Below the pieces are notes generated by a model. That model was not told the DNA's origin, searched no databases, and saw nothing but the letters and a program-made list of their open reading frames with translations. From positions 1 through 64,000 of the forward strand of contig NZ_JAGSPM010000010.1 of the NCBI RefSeq assembly GCF_018139645.1: a stretch of 64,000 nucleotides of DNA, in the 5' to 3' direction. Shown piece after piece: positions 17,915 to 26,313 of this stretch; within the stretch, counting starts at the first letter, position 1; the number at the start of each line of letters is the position of its first letter. The DNA is from Affinundibacterium baiyunense (GTDB lineage: Bacteria > Pseudomonadota > Gammaproteobacteria > Burkholderiales > Burkholderiaceae_D). The position numbers and the translations under genes are program-made.

Positions 17915-19060
17915 TCAATCCATCAACCCACGGCCAATCAAAATCTTCTGAATATCCGAACTACCTTCGTAGATCTGGCACACGCGTACATCGCGATAAA
18001 TACGTTCGACGGGAAAGTCGCTGACATAGCCATAACCGCCGTGAATTTGTATCGCATCGGAACACACTTTTTCTGCCATTTCCGACGCAAACAATTTCGC
18101 CATGGCTGCTTCTTTTAAGCATGGCTTACCTGCATCTTTCATGCTTGCTGCATGCCAAATCAATTGGCGTGCGGCTTCGATTTGTGTCGCCATGTCGGCC
18201 AAGCGGAATTGCACCGCTTGATGTTCAAAAATAGGCTTACCAAAAGTCCGACGGTCTTTCGCATAAGTCAGGGCTGCCTCAAATGCGGCGCGTGCCATAC
18301 CGACTGATTGCGAAGCGATACCGATGCGGCCACCTTCCAAGCCAGACAAGGCGATCTTGTAGCCCATACCTTCTTCGCCAATCAAATTAGCAGCGGGGAT
18401 GCGGCAGTTTTCGAACAAGATTTGTGCGGTGTCGGACGAGTGCTGGCCCATTTTATGCTCAAGGCTGGCAACGATATAACCTGGCGTTTTGGTATCGACC
18501 CAGAATGCACTAATCCCTTTTTTACCCGCAGCTTTGTCGGTCACCGCCATCACAATCGCTACGTCAGCGTGCTTGCCGCTGGTGATGAATTGCTTCACGC
18601 CGTTCAACACGTATTCGTCGCCTTCGCCGCCTTTTTCTAACCTCGCGGTAGTACGCAAATCAGCGGCGTCACTGCCTGCATGCGGTTCGGTCAAACAAAA
18701 TGCGCCGAGTTTTTCGCCGCTGGCGAGTGGACGTAACCATTGTTCTTTTTGTTCTGCGTTGGCATACATCATACCTATGCTGCAAACGGGGCAGTTATTC
18801 ACGGATACGACAGTAGAAGTACCGCCATCACCAGCAGCGATTTCTTCCAGTACCAGTGCCAAAGACAAATAGTCCATCCCTGCACCACCAAATTCTTCGG
18901 GCACGGCAACACCGTAGGCGCCCATGGCCGCGAGTTCTTTTAATTCCTCAGCAGGGAAATGGTGTTCTTTATCCCAGCGTGCAGCATTTGGTGTGATGCG
19001 CTCTTGTACAAAGCTACGCACGGCGTCGCGGATCATTTCGTGTTCTGATGTTAGTTGCAT
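17915..19060 (-). CDS. Short-chain-type acyl-CoA dehydrogenase
   Basis: A 381-residue FAD enzyme. Visible are the early EEFGGAGMDYLS, FCLTEPHAGSDAADL (FAD and substrate contact), RRTFGKPIFEHQAVQF, IQIHGGYGYVSDFPVER and the catalytic glutamate in IYEGSSDIQKI near the C-terminus. That glutamate position is the short-chain/branched-chain type, unlike the isovaleryl enzyme at 23193. Butyryl-, 2-methylbutyryl- or isobutyryl-CoA are all possible; the leucine/valine/isoleucine setting favours a short branched substrate. ATG at 19060. Confidence 0.9.
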   Translation of the reverse strand: MQLTSEHEMIRDAVRSFVQERITPNAARWDKEHHFPAEELKELAAMGAYGVAVPEEFGGAGMDYLSLALVLEEIAAGDGGTSTVVSVNNCPVCSIGMMYANAEQKEQWLRPLASGEKLGAFCLTEPHAGSDAADLRTTARLEKGGEGDEYVLNGVKQFITSGKHADVAIVMAVTDKAAGKKGISAFWVDTKTPGYIVASLEHKMGQHSSDTAQILFENCRIPAANLIGEEGMGYKIALSGLEGGRIGIASQSVGMARAAFEAALTYAKDRRTFGKPIFEHQAVQFRLADMATQIEAARQLIWHAASMKDAGKPCLKEAAMAKLFASEMAEKVCSDAIQIHGGYGYVSDFPVERIYRDVRVCQIYEGSSDIQKILIGRGLMD

Positions 19061-19089
19061 GTGTTACTCGATTCTAAAATTTTAAAAAC

Positions 19090-19758
19090 CTACCAAGCCA
19101 ACGGCGATCCGTCATAATTCAAAAACTGCCCATTCTGCGTACGACTACTTTTCGTAATCACTTCGCGCATGCCAGCGACACTAACATCAACGCTCATCTC
19201 TGCACCTGCGCCGCCCATGTCGGTTTGCACCCAACCTGGATGAAACGCGATGCACGTGGCTTTTTGCGTGCTGAGCGATGCATCTTTCAAGACCGAATTC
19301 AAGGCTGCTTTGCTGGCGCGATACAACCATGCCACATTGTTTTCGCGCAGAGCGATGGAACCCATGCGTGAAGACAAGACGGCTAACTTGCCACTCGCGT
19401 TTTCGACCATGGGCAAAACTAAAGGCAGTATGCGCATCGCGGCTAACACATTGGTGTGCATGACTTGATCAAACTCTTCTTGCTGCGGCGATTGCAAACC
19501 ATTGGTTCTGCTGCCAAATACACCTGCATTCAAAATTGCGACGTCGATCTTCTCATCGTCTAAGCGCCATGCAAGACCTGCACAGTCGTTTAAATTATTC
19601 ACATCAAGAGGCATAGCTTCACAACCATGCGCGGTCAAATCCGCCAGATCTTCGGGCTTACGCGCGGTGGCGATCACGCGCCAACCTGCAGCTTTGTATT
19701 GGCGCGCAAATTCACGACCGATACCGCGTGAGGCTCCGATGATTAAGGCTGTTGGCAT
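19090..19758 (-). CDS. SDR family oxidoreductase
   Basis: A 222-residue classical-type short-chain dehydrogenase. ALIIGASRGIGREFARQY holds the TGxxxGxG-type cofactor loop, LDVNN and AILNAGVFG follow, and the active-site pair is Y-x3-K in WLYRASKAALNSV, with the serine in VLSSRMGSI. This fits the C-factor-like subgroup. NAD(P) specificity and substrate cannot be told. It lies 30 bases after the thiolase repeat gap and 29 before the acyl-CoA dehydrogenase, so it probably shares a transcript with the latter. Confidence 0.88.
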   Translation of the reverse strand: MPTALIIGASRGIGREFARQYKAAGWRVIATARKPEDLADLTAHGCEAMPLDVNNLNDCAGLAWRLDDEKIDVAILNAGVFGSRTNGLQSPQQEEFDQVMHTNVLAAMRILPLVLPMVENASGKLAVLSSRMGSIALRENNVAWLYRASKAALNSVLKDASLSTQKATCIAFHPGWVQTDMGGAGAEMSVDVSVAGMREVITKSSRTQNGQFLNYDGSPLAW

Positions 19759-19797
19759 TGCTTGTACTCCGATTTTCCTACTTACTCATTTAAAACT

Positions 19798-19955
19798 CCC
19801 TTCTCCCGCAGGCGGGAGAAGGGTCGGGGATGAGGGTGTTTCAGTCACATGCACATTTTCTTAAAACCGATATTTTGTACACTTATGATTTGACTCACTA
19901 ATCAGCTTTGCTGAATCGGAACCGCTCTCACCCTCTCCCGCTTGCGGGAGAGGGA
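19798..19955. repeat. BIME-like pair of palindromic repeats, copy 4
   Basis: First palindrome 19798-19823 (CCCTTCTCCCGC / GCGGGAGAAGGG) followed by TCGGGGATGAGGGTG; second 19925-19955 begins CTCTCACCC and ends GCGGGAGAGGGA. It lies between the thiolase and the SDR gene. Confidence 0.85.
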
Positions 19956-19966
19956 ACGTAAAACCG

Positions 19967-21148
19967 TTACACCAACTCAATTGCCATCGCTGTCGCTTCA
20001 CCACCACCGATACACAAAGAAGCCACGCCGCGTTTGCCGCCACGTGCTTTTAATGCACCGATCAGTGTCACGATAATACGAGCACCGGATGCGCCGATTG
20101 GGTGACCGAGTGCGCAAGCACCGCCGTGGACGTTGATCTTGTCGTGTGGGATGTTCAAGTCATGCATCGCTGCCATTGGTACTGCGGCGAAGGCTTCATT
20201 GACTTCAAACAGATCGACATCAGCTGTAGTCCAACCTACTTTTTTGTAGAGTTTTTCGATGGAACCCACTGGTGCAGTCGTGAACCAGCCTGGTTCTTGT
20301 GCATGGGTGGCATGACCTAAGATTCTAGCGATCGGTGTTAAACCCAATTCTTTCGCTTTGGATTCACGCATCAAGACCAAGGCTGCTGCGCCATCGTTAA
20401 TGGAAGACGAAGATGCTGCAGTGATGGTGCCGTCTTTTTTGAAGGCTGGCTTCAAGTTTGGAATCTTGTCGAGCTTAGCTTTCAATGGGCCTTCATCTTT
20501 ATCGATCACAACATCACCACCACGACCAGACACGGTCACTGGCGCGATTTCCCAGGCGAACGCACCACTGTTTGCTGCCGCTTGGGCACGCGTCACAGAA
20601 GCAATCGCAAAGGCGTCTTGTGCTTCACGGGTGAAGCCATATTTGCTGGAGCAATCTTCTGCAAAAGTCCCCATAGAGCGGCCTTTGTCATAAGCATCTT
20701 CCAAACCGTCGAGCATCATGTGATCCATGATCGTGCCGTGACCGATACGATAGCCGCCACGTGCTTTAGGAATGATGTAAGGTGCATTCGTCATCGACTC
20801 CATACCGCCAGAGATCATGACTTCATTGCTGCCTGCCAAAATCGAATCATAAGCCATCATGGTCGCCTTCATCGCGGAACCGCACATCTTCGACAAAGTC
20901 ACAGCACCGGTCGAATACGGCAAGCCCGCCGCCAACAAAGCTTGACGTGCTGGCGCCTGACCTTGACCTGCCATCAAGCAGTTACCGAACAATACTTCCT
21001 CGATCAACTCTGGCTTCACGCCAGCGCGCTCAACCGCCGCCTTGATAGCCACCGCACCCAATTGACTCGCTGTCAAAGAAGCGAAATCACTTTGAAAAGC
21101 GCCCATAGGTGTACGTGCTGCGCCGACGATTACGATAGGATCATTCAT
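19967..21148 (-). CDS. Acetyl-CoA C-acetyltransferase (thiolase)
   Basis: A 393-residue type-II thiolase that interconverts two acetyl-CoA and acetoacetyl-CoA; next to leucine breakdown it would split the acetoacetyl-CoA made from acetoacetate. The nucleophilic cysteine is C89 in LSKMCGSAMKA, the histidine lies in GGACALGHPIGASGARI, and the second cysteine in ASLCIGGGEA. The start is ATG at 21148 (MNDPIVIVG); an earlier in-frame start at 21160 adds four residues. No acetoacetate CoA-transferase or ligase is in the window, so activation of acetoacetate must be encoded elsewhere. Confidence 0.94.
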   Translation of the reverse strand: MNDPIVIVGAARTPMGAFQSDFASLTASQLGAVAIKAAVERAGVKPELIEEVLFGNCLMAGQGQAPARQALLAAGLPYSTGAVTLSKMCGSAMKATMMAYDSILAGSNEVMISGGMESMTNAPYIIPKARGGYRIGHGTIMDHMMLDGLEDAYDKGRSMGTFAEDCSSKYGFTREAQDAFAIASVTRAQAAANSGAFAWEIAPVTVSGRGGDVVIDKDEGPLKAKLDKIPNLKPAFKKDGTITAASSSSINDGAAALVLMRESKAKELGLTPIARILGHATHAQEPGWFTTAPVGSIEKLYKKVGWTTADVDLFEVNEAFAAVPMAAMHDLNIPHDKINVHGGACALGHPIGASGARIIVTLIGALKARGGKRGVASLCIGGGEATAMAIELV

Positions 21149-21219
21149 GGTTTTCTCCAATTAAAGTTCATTGTTTTTTAGAACCCCTCAACACCGAGAC
21201 GCTGAGAGGTTTACATCAT

Positions 21220-22986
21220 TCACATATTCATAAATCTGATTTCTTGCGGGTACGGGAACACATCGTCCACCTTACCCTTCACAATTCGATCTTTACGTTC
21301 TTGCCAATACTGTGCTGTCAGCAAGTCCGCATGGTGCTTCATAAAATACCGTTTGACCTTGGCATTGCCGAGCAAGAAAGTACCGAACTGTTCTGGGAAC
21401 ACATCGTTCTTCGCAATCGGATACCAAGGCTCTGCCGCCATTTCATCTTCTTCATTGCGTGGCTGTGGAATGTTCCTAAAGTTACAGTCGACGATGGTTT
21501 CGATCTCGTCGTAGTCGTAGAACACAACGCGTTTATGACGCGTCACGCCAAAGTTCTTGTACAGCATATCGCCGGGGAAAATATTCGCGCCGACCAATTC
21601 TTTGATCGCGTTGCCGTACTCAACAATCGCATGTTCCATTGCTGCGTCGTCGCCTTTTTGTTCTGCCTCAGTCAGCCAAATATTAAGAGGTGTCATACGG
21701 CGTTCAATGTACAAATGTTTGATAATCACCTCATCATCATTCACTTCTAAAATCGAAGGCGCATAGCGACGAATTTCTGCCAACAAGTCTTCGGAAAAAC
21801 GTGCGCGCGGAAATGCCACATCGGAATACTCTAAGGTATCAGCCAAGCGCCCTACGCGGTCATGATTTTTAACCAGCTGGTACTTCTCTTTAATCAAGGC
21901 CTTCGAAGTTTCTTTCGGCGGCGGGAAGCTATCTTTAATGAGCTTGAAAACGTAAGGGAACGATGGCAACGCAAACACCAACATCACGAGACCGCGAATA
22001 CCAGGCGCAGCTTCAATCATGTCTGAGGAATACTTGAGGTGATGCAGAAAGTCGCGATAAAACAAATTCTTGCCATGCTTTTGCAAACCCAACATCGTGT
22101 AAATCTCGCTGCGCGGCTTGCGTGGCAAGATACTGCGAATAAACTGGACGTAGGCCGATGGCACATCCATATCGACCATGAAGTAAGCGCGCGTGAACGA
22201 AAACAAGACAGTGATATGGATGTTTTCGAACAAGATCGTGTCGAGAATTAATTCCCTATTTTTATTGTGAATGATGGGAATCACAAACGGCATTTCCTGA
22301 TTGCCGTTGATACTTTTGCCGATGATGTAGGCGGCCTTGTTACGGAAAAATAAGCTGGCTAAAACTTGTAGCTGATGATTCGGTTCGAAACGCGCATCAC
22401 CAAATTGCTCCAACAAGCGCGCCTCAACTTTCGCGATGTCCGCATCAAGGTGCGCAAATGGTGTTTGTAGTTGAAAATTAGTGACGATACGTTTTAAGCT
22501 AAAGCTCAGACCATCGGCTGCTGGATAATAAACGCGGTAGGTCGCGGGCGTATCTTCGCGCTCGATATAGTCAGTTGCTGTCGCTGGTCGAACGAAAATG
22601 AAGTCGTTATGAAAGTAAGTGCGATGGAGAAGCTTGGTGCAGACCGTATTAAAGAATGTCTCTGCTAACTCAGGTCGCAAGTGATCGATCAGCAAACCCA
22701 TGTAATGCAGCTTGACTTCGCGCCACACTTCATCGGTCAAATCGTCACTATCGTACTCATCTTCCAGAATCTGTACACATTCTTTGGCGCGCTTATCGTA
22801 GTAAGCAATCCGCTCACGCGCATCTTCTTGCGCGGCTTTCCAATCGCCGCGTTCAAAACGCTGCTTCGCCATTTGCGTAGTCGCACGGAACAAGCGGTAA
22901 TGCTTATCAAAACCGTCGAGTATGGTCCTTGCAATGTCGAATGCAATTTGCGAAGACAACAATTTAGGAAAGGCGATTTGGGGCAT
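21220..22986 (-). CDS. aceK: Isocitrate dehydrogenase kinase/phosphatase
   Basis: Bifunctional enzyme that inactivates isocitrate dehydrogenase by phosphorylation (sending isocitrate to the glyoxylate shunt) and reverses this. About 588 residues, full length. Marks are [11 protein letters not shown] near the N-terminus, [20 protein letters not shown] in the middle (the ATP-binding region of AceK), [11 protein letters not shown], and [20 protein letters not shown] near the C-terminus, followed by [10 protein letters not shown]. Start taken at ATG 22986 (MPQIAFPK); an in-frame TTG at 23004 lies only two bases from its AGAGG and is less likely. It sits between isovaleryl-CoA dehydrogenase and thiolase genes; the normal partners aceA/aceB are not in the window. 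Confidence 0.96.
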   Translation of the reverse strand: MPQIAFPKLLSSQIAFDIARTILDGFDKHYRLFRATTQMAKQRFERGDWKAAQEDARERIAYYDKRAKECVQILEDEYDSDDLTDEVWREVKLHYMGLLIDHLRPELAETFFNTVCTKLLHRTYFHNDFIFVRPATATDYIEREDTPATYRVYYPAADGLSFSLKRIVTNFQLQTPFAHLDADIAKVEARLLEQFGDARFEPNHQLQVLASLFFRNKAAYIIGKSINGNQEMPFVIPIIHNKNRELILDTILFENIHITVLFSFTRAYFMVDMDVPSAYVQFIRSILPRKPRSEIYTMLGLQKHGKNLFYRDFLHHLKYSSDMIEAAPGIRGLVMLVFALPSFPYVFKLIKDSFPPPKETSKALIKEKYQLVKNHDRVGRLADTLEYSDVAFPRARFSEDLLAEIRRYAPSILEVNDDEVIIKHLYIERRMTPLNIWLTEAEQKGDDAAMEHAIVEYGNAIKELVGANIFPGDMLYKNFGVTRHKRVVFYDYDEIETIVDCNFRNIPQPRNEEDEMAAEPWYPIAKNDVFPEQFGTFLLGNAKVKRYFMKHHADLLTAQYWQERKDRIVKGKVDDVFPYPQEIRFMNM

Positions 22987-23082
22987 CAGCGTCAACCGTT
23001 TCAAAACCTCTCAACACAAACTCGCAAGGAACCGAGTTCAAGGATTTTCAGAATTGCGTACTACGAACCAATGACCGTTGAG

Positions 23083-23180
23083 AAATTCGATTATGGGGAG
23101 GCAGTTCAAGGCGTCGCCCGCAGCAATATGTCAATATTGCGAGGACCGGCAACGCTGAAATGCCCCCCAGAATCGGATTT
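23083..23180 (-). repeat. Structured foldback element, copy B (3' of liuA)
   Basis: Same shape as copy A at 13098-13197: outer arms 23083-23103 and 23161-23180 pair with the same A-G mismatch and bulged A, and the tip is GCAATAT-GTCA-ATATTGC (23123-23140). It starts 12 bases after the liuA stop, almost the same distance as in copy A after liuB. At four stem positions both partners differ from copy A yet still pair. Confidence 0.8.
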
Positions 23181-23192
23181 ATCAATGCGTCA

Positions 23193-24377
23193 TTACAGAG
23201 TTTCGGCGAAAAGCTCACGTCCTATTAACATACGGCGAATCTCGCTGGTACCAGCACCAATCTCATACAACTTTGCATCACGCCACAAGCGACCCACTGG
23301 GTATTCGTTGATGTAGCCGTTACCACCCAAAGTTTGAATCGCCTCGCCTGCCATCCAAGTTGCTTTTTCAGCGGAGTACAAAATCGCGCCGGCTGCGTCT
23401 TTACGCAAAGCGCGTGTGGCTTCTGGTGTTTTTGCGCGTACGCATGCTTCGCCAACCGCATAGACGTATGCTTTGCAGGCCATCATGGTCGAATACATAT
23501 CGGCGATTTTGCCTTGCATCAGTTGGAATTCGCCGATCGCTTGGCCGAATTGTTTGCGTTCGTGAATGTAAGGAACCACCACATCCATACACGCTTGCAT
23601 GATGCCTAATGGGCCGCCCGACAACACAGCGCGCTCAAAATCCAAGCCAGACATCAAAACATTGACGCCTTTGCCAACGCCACCGAGTACGTTTTCCACT
23701 GGCACTTCGCAATCTTGGAATACCAATTCGCCAGTGTGCGAACCGCGCATGCCGAGTTTGTCGAGTTTTTGCGCAATGCTGAAACCTTTGTAGCCTTTTT
23801 CGATGATGAAGGCTGTCATGCCACGTGGGCCGGCTTCCAAATCAGTCTTCGCATACACGACTAAAGTGTCTGCATCTGGACCATTAGTGATCCACATTTT
23901 GTTGCCGTTCAAGACGTAGCGATCGCCTTTCAAATCGGCGCGCAATTTCATGCTGACGACGTCGGAACCCGCGTTTGGCTCGGACATCGCCAAACCGCCG
24001 ACGTGTTCACCAGAAATCAGTTTCGGCAAGTATTTCGCTTTTTGTTCTGCATTGCCGTTGCGATTAATTTGATTCACGCACAAATTAGAATGCGCACCGT
24101 AGGACAAACCAACAGAGGCGGAAGCGCGAGAAATTTCTTCCATAGCGATGATGTGCGCGAGGTAACCCATATTCGCGCCGCCGTATTCTTCGGAAACCGT
24201 CATACCCAGCAAACCCATTTCGCCCATGGCTTTCCATAGGTGCATAGGGAATTGGTCTGTTTTGTCCATTTCGGCTGCGAGCGGTGCGATTTCAGCCGCT
24301 GCAAATTGTTGAACTGCTTCGCGCAAAGCGGCGATGTCTTCGCCGTGATCAAACGTTAAACCTGGTAAGTGCAACAT
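23193..24377 (-). CDS. liuA: Isovaleryl-CoA dehydrogenase
   Basis: Oxidises isovaleryl-CoA to 3-methylcrotonyl-CoA with FAD, the first committed step of leucine breakdown. The 394-residue protein has [31 protein letters not shown] and [18 protein letters not shown], whose glutamate is at the place that marks isovaleryl-CoA dehydrogenases (the F-helix glutamate, not the late one); the late site reads [11 protein letters not shown] with glycine instead. This supports isovaleryl rather than straight-chain specificity. ATG at 24377 after a GGGGA. It is the first catalytic gene after liuR, with a long LiuR-like palindrome at 24539-24580 in front. Confidence 0.96.
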   Translation of the reverse strand: MLHLPGLTFDHGEDIAALREAVQQFAAAEIAPLAAEMDKTDQFPMHLWKAMGEMGLLGMTVSEEYGGANMGYLAHIIAMEEISRASASVGLSYGAHSNLCVNQINRNGNAEQKAKYLPKLISGEHVGGLAMSEPNAGSDVVSMKLRADLKGDRYVLNGNKMWITNGPDADTLVVYAKTDLEAGPRGMTAFIIEKGYKGFSIAQKLDKLGMRGSHTGELVFQDCEVPVENVLGGVGKGVNVLMSGLDFERAVLSGGPLGIMQACMDVVVPYIHERKQFGQAIGEFQLMQGKIADMYSTMMACKAYVYAVGEACVRAKTPEATRALRKDAAGAILYSAEKATWMAGEAIQTLGGNGYINEYPVGRLWRDAKLYEIGAGTSEIRRMLIGRELFAETL

Positions 24378-24538
24378 AGTGTCCCCAATCTAGGTAGTAA
24401 TGATATGACTTCAAGCTGCGGTGACTCGCTCACTCTACTAACTGTCCGTAGAAGCTAAGCTTGAGATTATATGCCCGCCTGAATGTCGAAAAATTTGGCA
24501 AAACAAATTAAAAGTTCATTTTGCGTCAGTCAAAAATG

Positions 24539-24580
24539 ATACTTGCAATTGACGTTAACGTAAACGTCAATTGCAAGTAT
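24539..24580. promoter_or_regulatory. 42-bp palindrome, probable LiuR operator of liuA
   Basis: Arms of 18 bases (ATACTTGCAATTGACGTT and its exact complement) flank the centre AACGTA. The inner part, GACGTTAACGTAAACGTC, matches the shape known for LiuR sites (ACGT centre with TTGAC/GTCAA arms). It is 162 bases before the liuA ATG and 34 bases after the liuR stop. The stem is far longer than a MerR-type site needs, so it may also act as a hairpin that limits read-through from liuR. Confidence 0.8.
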
Positions 24581-24613
24581 TTAGTCCTTGTTTTTGTAGA
24601 TATTTACGAATAT

Positions 24614-25015
24614 TCAGGAGTTATTTTTTGCTTTATTAACAATTTCCAATAAACGCTGGCTTTCTTCTTCGTGCGCGGTGATTTCCCCGAGCATCACTTC
24701 GATGTCTTCACGTTGTTGCTCCAAAGAAGCACGATGCTTGGCCAAAACCTCTAAGAAACTCTTTAGCTGAACTTCGGTATCTTTGGGCGAGTCATACATC
24801 GTCACCAGATGCTTGATTTCCGAAAGGCTTAATCCCAAACGCTTGCCACGCAAGGTTAACTTCAGGTGTGTGCGCTCACGTGCCGAGTACACACGATTGC
24901 GTCCGCTGGGGCCTTCGCGGCTAGGACTGATCAAGCCCTGATCTTCGTAAAAGCGAATTGCGCGAGGTGTAATATCAAACTCTTTTGCTAATTCGGTAAT
25001 TGTATAAGTTGCCAT
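24614..25015 (-). CDS. liuR: MerR-family regulator of leucine degradation
   Basis: A 133-residue MerR-type regulator. ITELAKEFDITPRAIRFYEDQGLI (residues 6-29) is the winged-helix DNA-binding start, GRNRVYSARERTHLKLTLRGKRLGLSL the second part, and residues 75-128 form a long dimer coiled coil. It has no metal-binding cysteines, as in LiuR, which responds to acyl-CoA intermediates rather than metals. Position just upstream of liuA with a matching palindrome on either side of the gene supports the name. ATG at 25015. Confidence 0.92.
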   Translation of the reverse strand: MATYTITELAKEFDITPRAIRFYEDQGLISPSREGPSGRNRVYSARERTHLKLTLRGKRLGLSLSEIKHLVTMYDSPKDTEVQLKSFLEVLAKHRASLEQQREDIEVMLGEITAHEEESQRLLEIVNKAKNNS

Positions 25016-25150
25016 TGCTAAATATTTTTTATTAAAACAAACAATAAAGTTATCTTAAAAACACCCAAAAAATCTCGGTGAATGCTCGCAAATAGCGAGA
25101 TAAGCCCAACATCAATTGTGTTTTGAATTTAGAATCTTACCTGAAACGCA

Positions 25151-25167
25151 GTTAACGTAAACGTCAA
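25151..25167. promoter_or_regulatory. Second LiuR-like site
   Basis: GTTAACGTAAACGTCAA is identical to the right part of the 24539-24580 palindrome. It is 60 bases before the ATG of the MBL hydrolase and 136 bases before liuR on the other strand, so it could control both divergent units. Confidence 0.78.
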
Positions 25168-25226
25168 TTTAATGTATTGGCCTTCAACCCTGCAGCGAAC
25201 ACCTGTTGCATCACATACACAAAGCT

Positions 25227-26300
25227 ATGAATCTCTTAGAACAAGAATTGCACTACCCCCTCGCTAACCAGATACCCGAAGCGGGACAAGCGATAGAAAT
25301 TGCCCCGGGAATTTTGTGGATAAGAATGGGATTGCCGTTCGCCCTGAATCACATCAATGTGTGGTTGATCGAAGATCACCATCAAACCGACCAAGGCAAA
25401 ATCCACGGTTGGACGATCGTCGATTGCGGCATCAATAGCGACACAACGCGGGATGCCTGGGAAGTTTTGTTTGCCTCTCATCTCAAAGGTTTACCAGTTG
25501 TACGCGTGATCGCCACCCACTGCCATCCCGATCATGTTGGCAGTGCTGATTGGTTGTGTACCTTGTGGAATGCGCCGCTTTACATGAGCACAGGCGAATA
25601 CGCATTTGCGCGCATGATGTCAGCAGGTCTGCCCGGCGTAGATGGTTCGGCGATGTTTCCGCATTTCCGCAAACACGGCTTAGTCACTGCCGAAATGCAA
25701 GAAAAAATTCAAGAACGTAAAACCTACTACACGCGCTTAGTACCGACCGTGCCAACTTCTTACCACCGTCTACAAGATGGACAAGAACTAATAATTGGTG
25801 AACATGCGTGGCGCATCATCACAGGTTTTGGCCATTCACCTGAGCATGTTTCGCTATATTGCGCAGATTTAAATTGCCTGATTTCTGGCGATATGGTGTT
25901 GCCGCGTATTTCTACCAATGTCTCAGTATTTGCCGCGGAGCCAGAAGCGAATCCGGTAAAACAATACCTCGACTCCTTAACAAAATATACCGATTTGCCA
26001 GATGATGCGTTGGTATTGCCTTCTCATGGCAAGCCCTTTACTGGCATTCATACGCGTATCCAGCAATTACGCGATCATCATGCGGAGCGCTTGCAAGAAG
26101 TGTTAGATGCCTGCGTGACACCTTTATCAGCCCACGACATCGTGCCCATCATGTTTAAGCGTGCGCTCGATGCACATCAACTGACCTTTGCTCTTGGCGA
26201 AGCTTTAGCGCATTGCCATTATTTGTGGTTGGAAGGCAAATTGACTCGCCAGCTGGATAGCGATGAAGTGTATCGCTTTGTTCGGTCTGCCAATATTTAA
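25227..26300 (+). CDS. MBL-fold metallo-hydrolase
   Basis: A 357-residue metallo-beta-lactamase-fold hydrolase. The metal site T-H-C-H-P-D-H (IATHCHPDHVGSADW, near residue 98) is intact; later metal ligands are the histidine in ITGFGHSPEHVSLY, D of LISGDMVL and H in VLPSHGKPFTG. The C-terminal extension resembles the winged-helix end of the LACTB2/glyoxalase II-like group. Substrate is unknown; a thioester such as an acyl-CoA is attractive because a LiuR-like site lies 60 bases upstream. The start is ATG at 25227; an in-frame TTG at 25206 lacks a ribosome site. It is followed at once by an EamA exporter gene. Confidence 0.88.
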   Translation: MNLLEQELHYPLANQIPEAGQAIEIAPGILWIRMGLPFALNHINVWLIEDHHQTDQGKIHGWTIVDCGINSDTTRDAWEVLFASHLKGLPVVRVIATHCHPDHVGSADWLCTLWNAPLYMSTGEYAFARMMSAGLPGVDGSAMFPHFRKHGLVTAEMQEKIQERKTYYTRLVPTVPTSYHRLQDGQELIIGEHAWRIITGFGHSPEHVSLYCADLNCLISGDMVLPRISTNVSVFAAEPEANPVKQYLDSLTKYTDLPDDALVLPSHGKPFTGIHTRIQQLRDHHAERLQEVLDACVTPLSAHDIVPIMFKRALDAHQLTFALGEALAHCHYLWLEGKLTRQLDSDEVYRFVRSANI

Positions 26301-26313
26301 TCAAGCATTTCAC

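Noticed and set aside
4985..19955. Regular repeats as a CRISPR array
   Set aside because: Copies are thousands of bases apart, palindromic pairs without equal spacers, and no cas genes are present.
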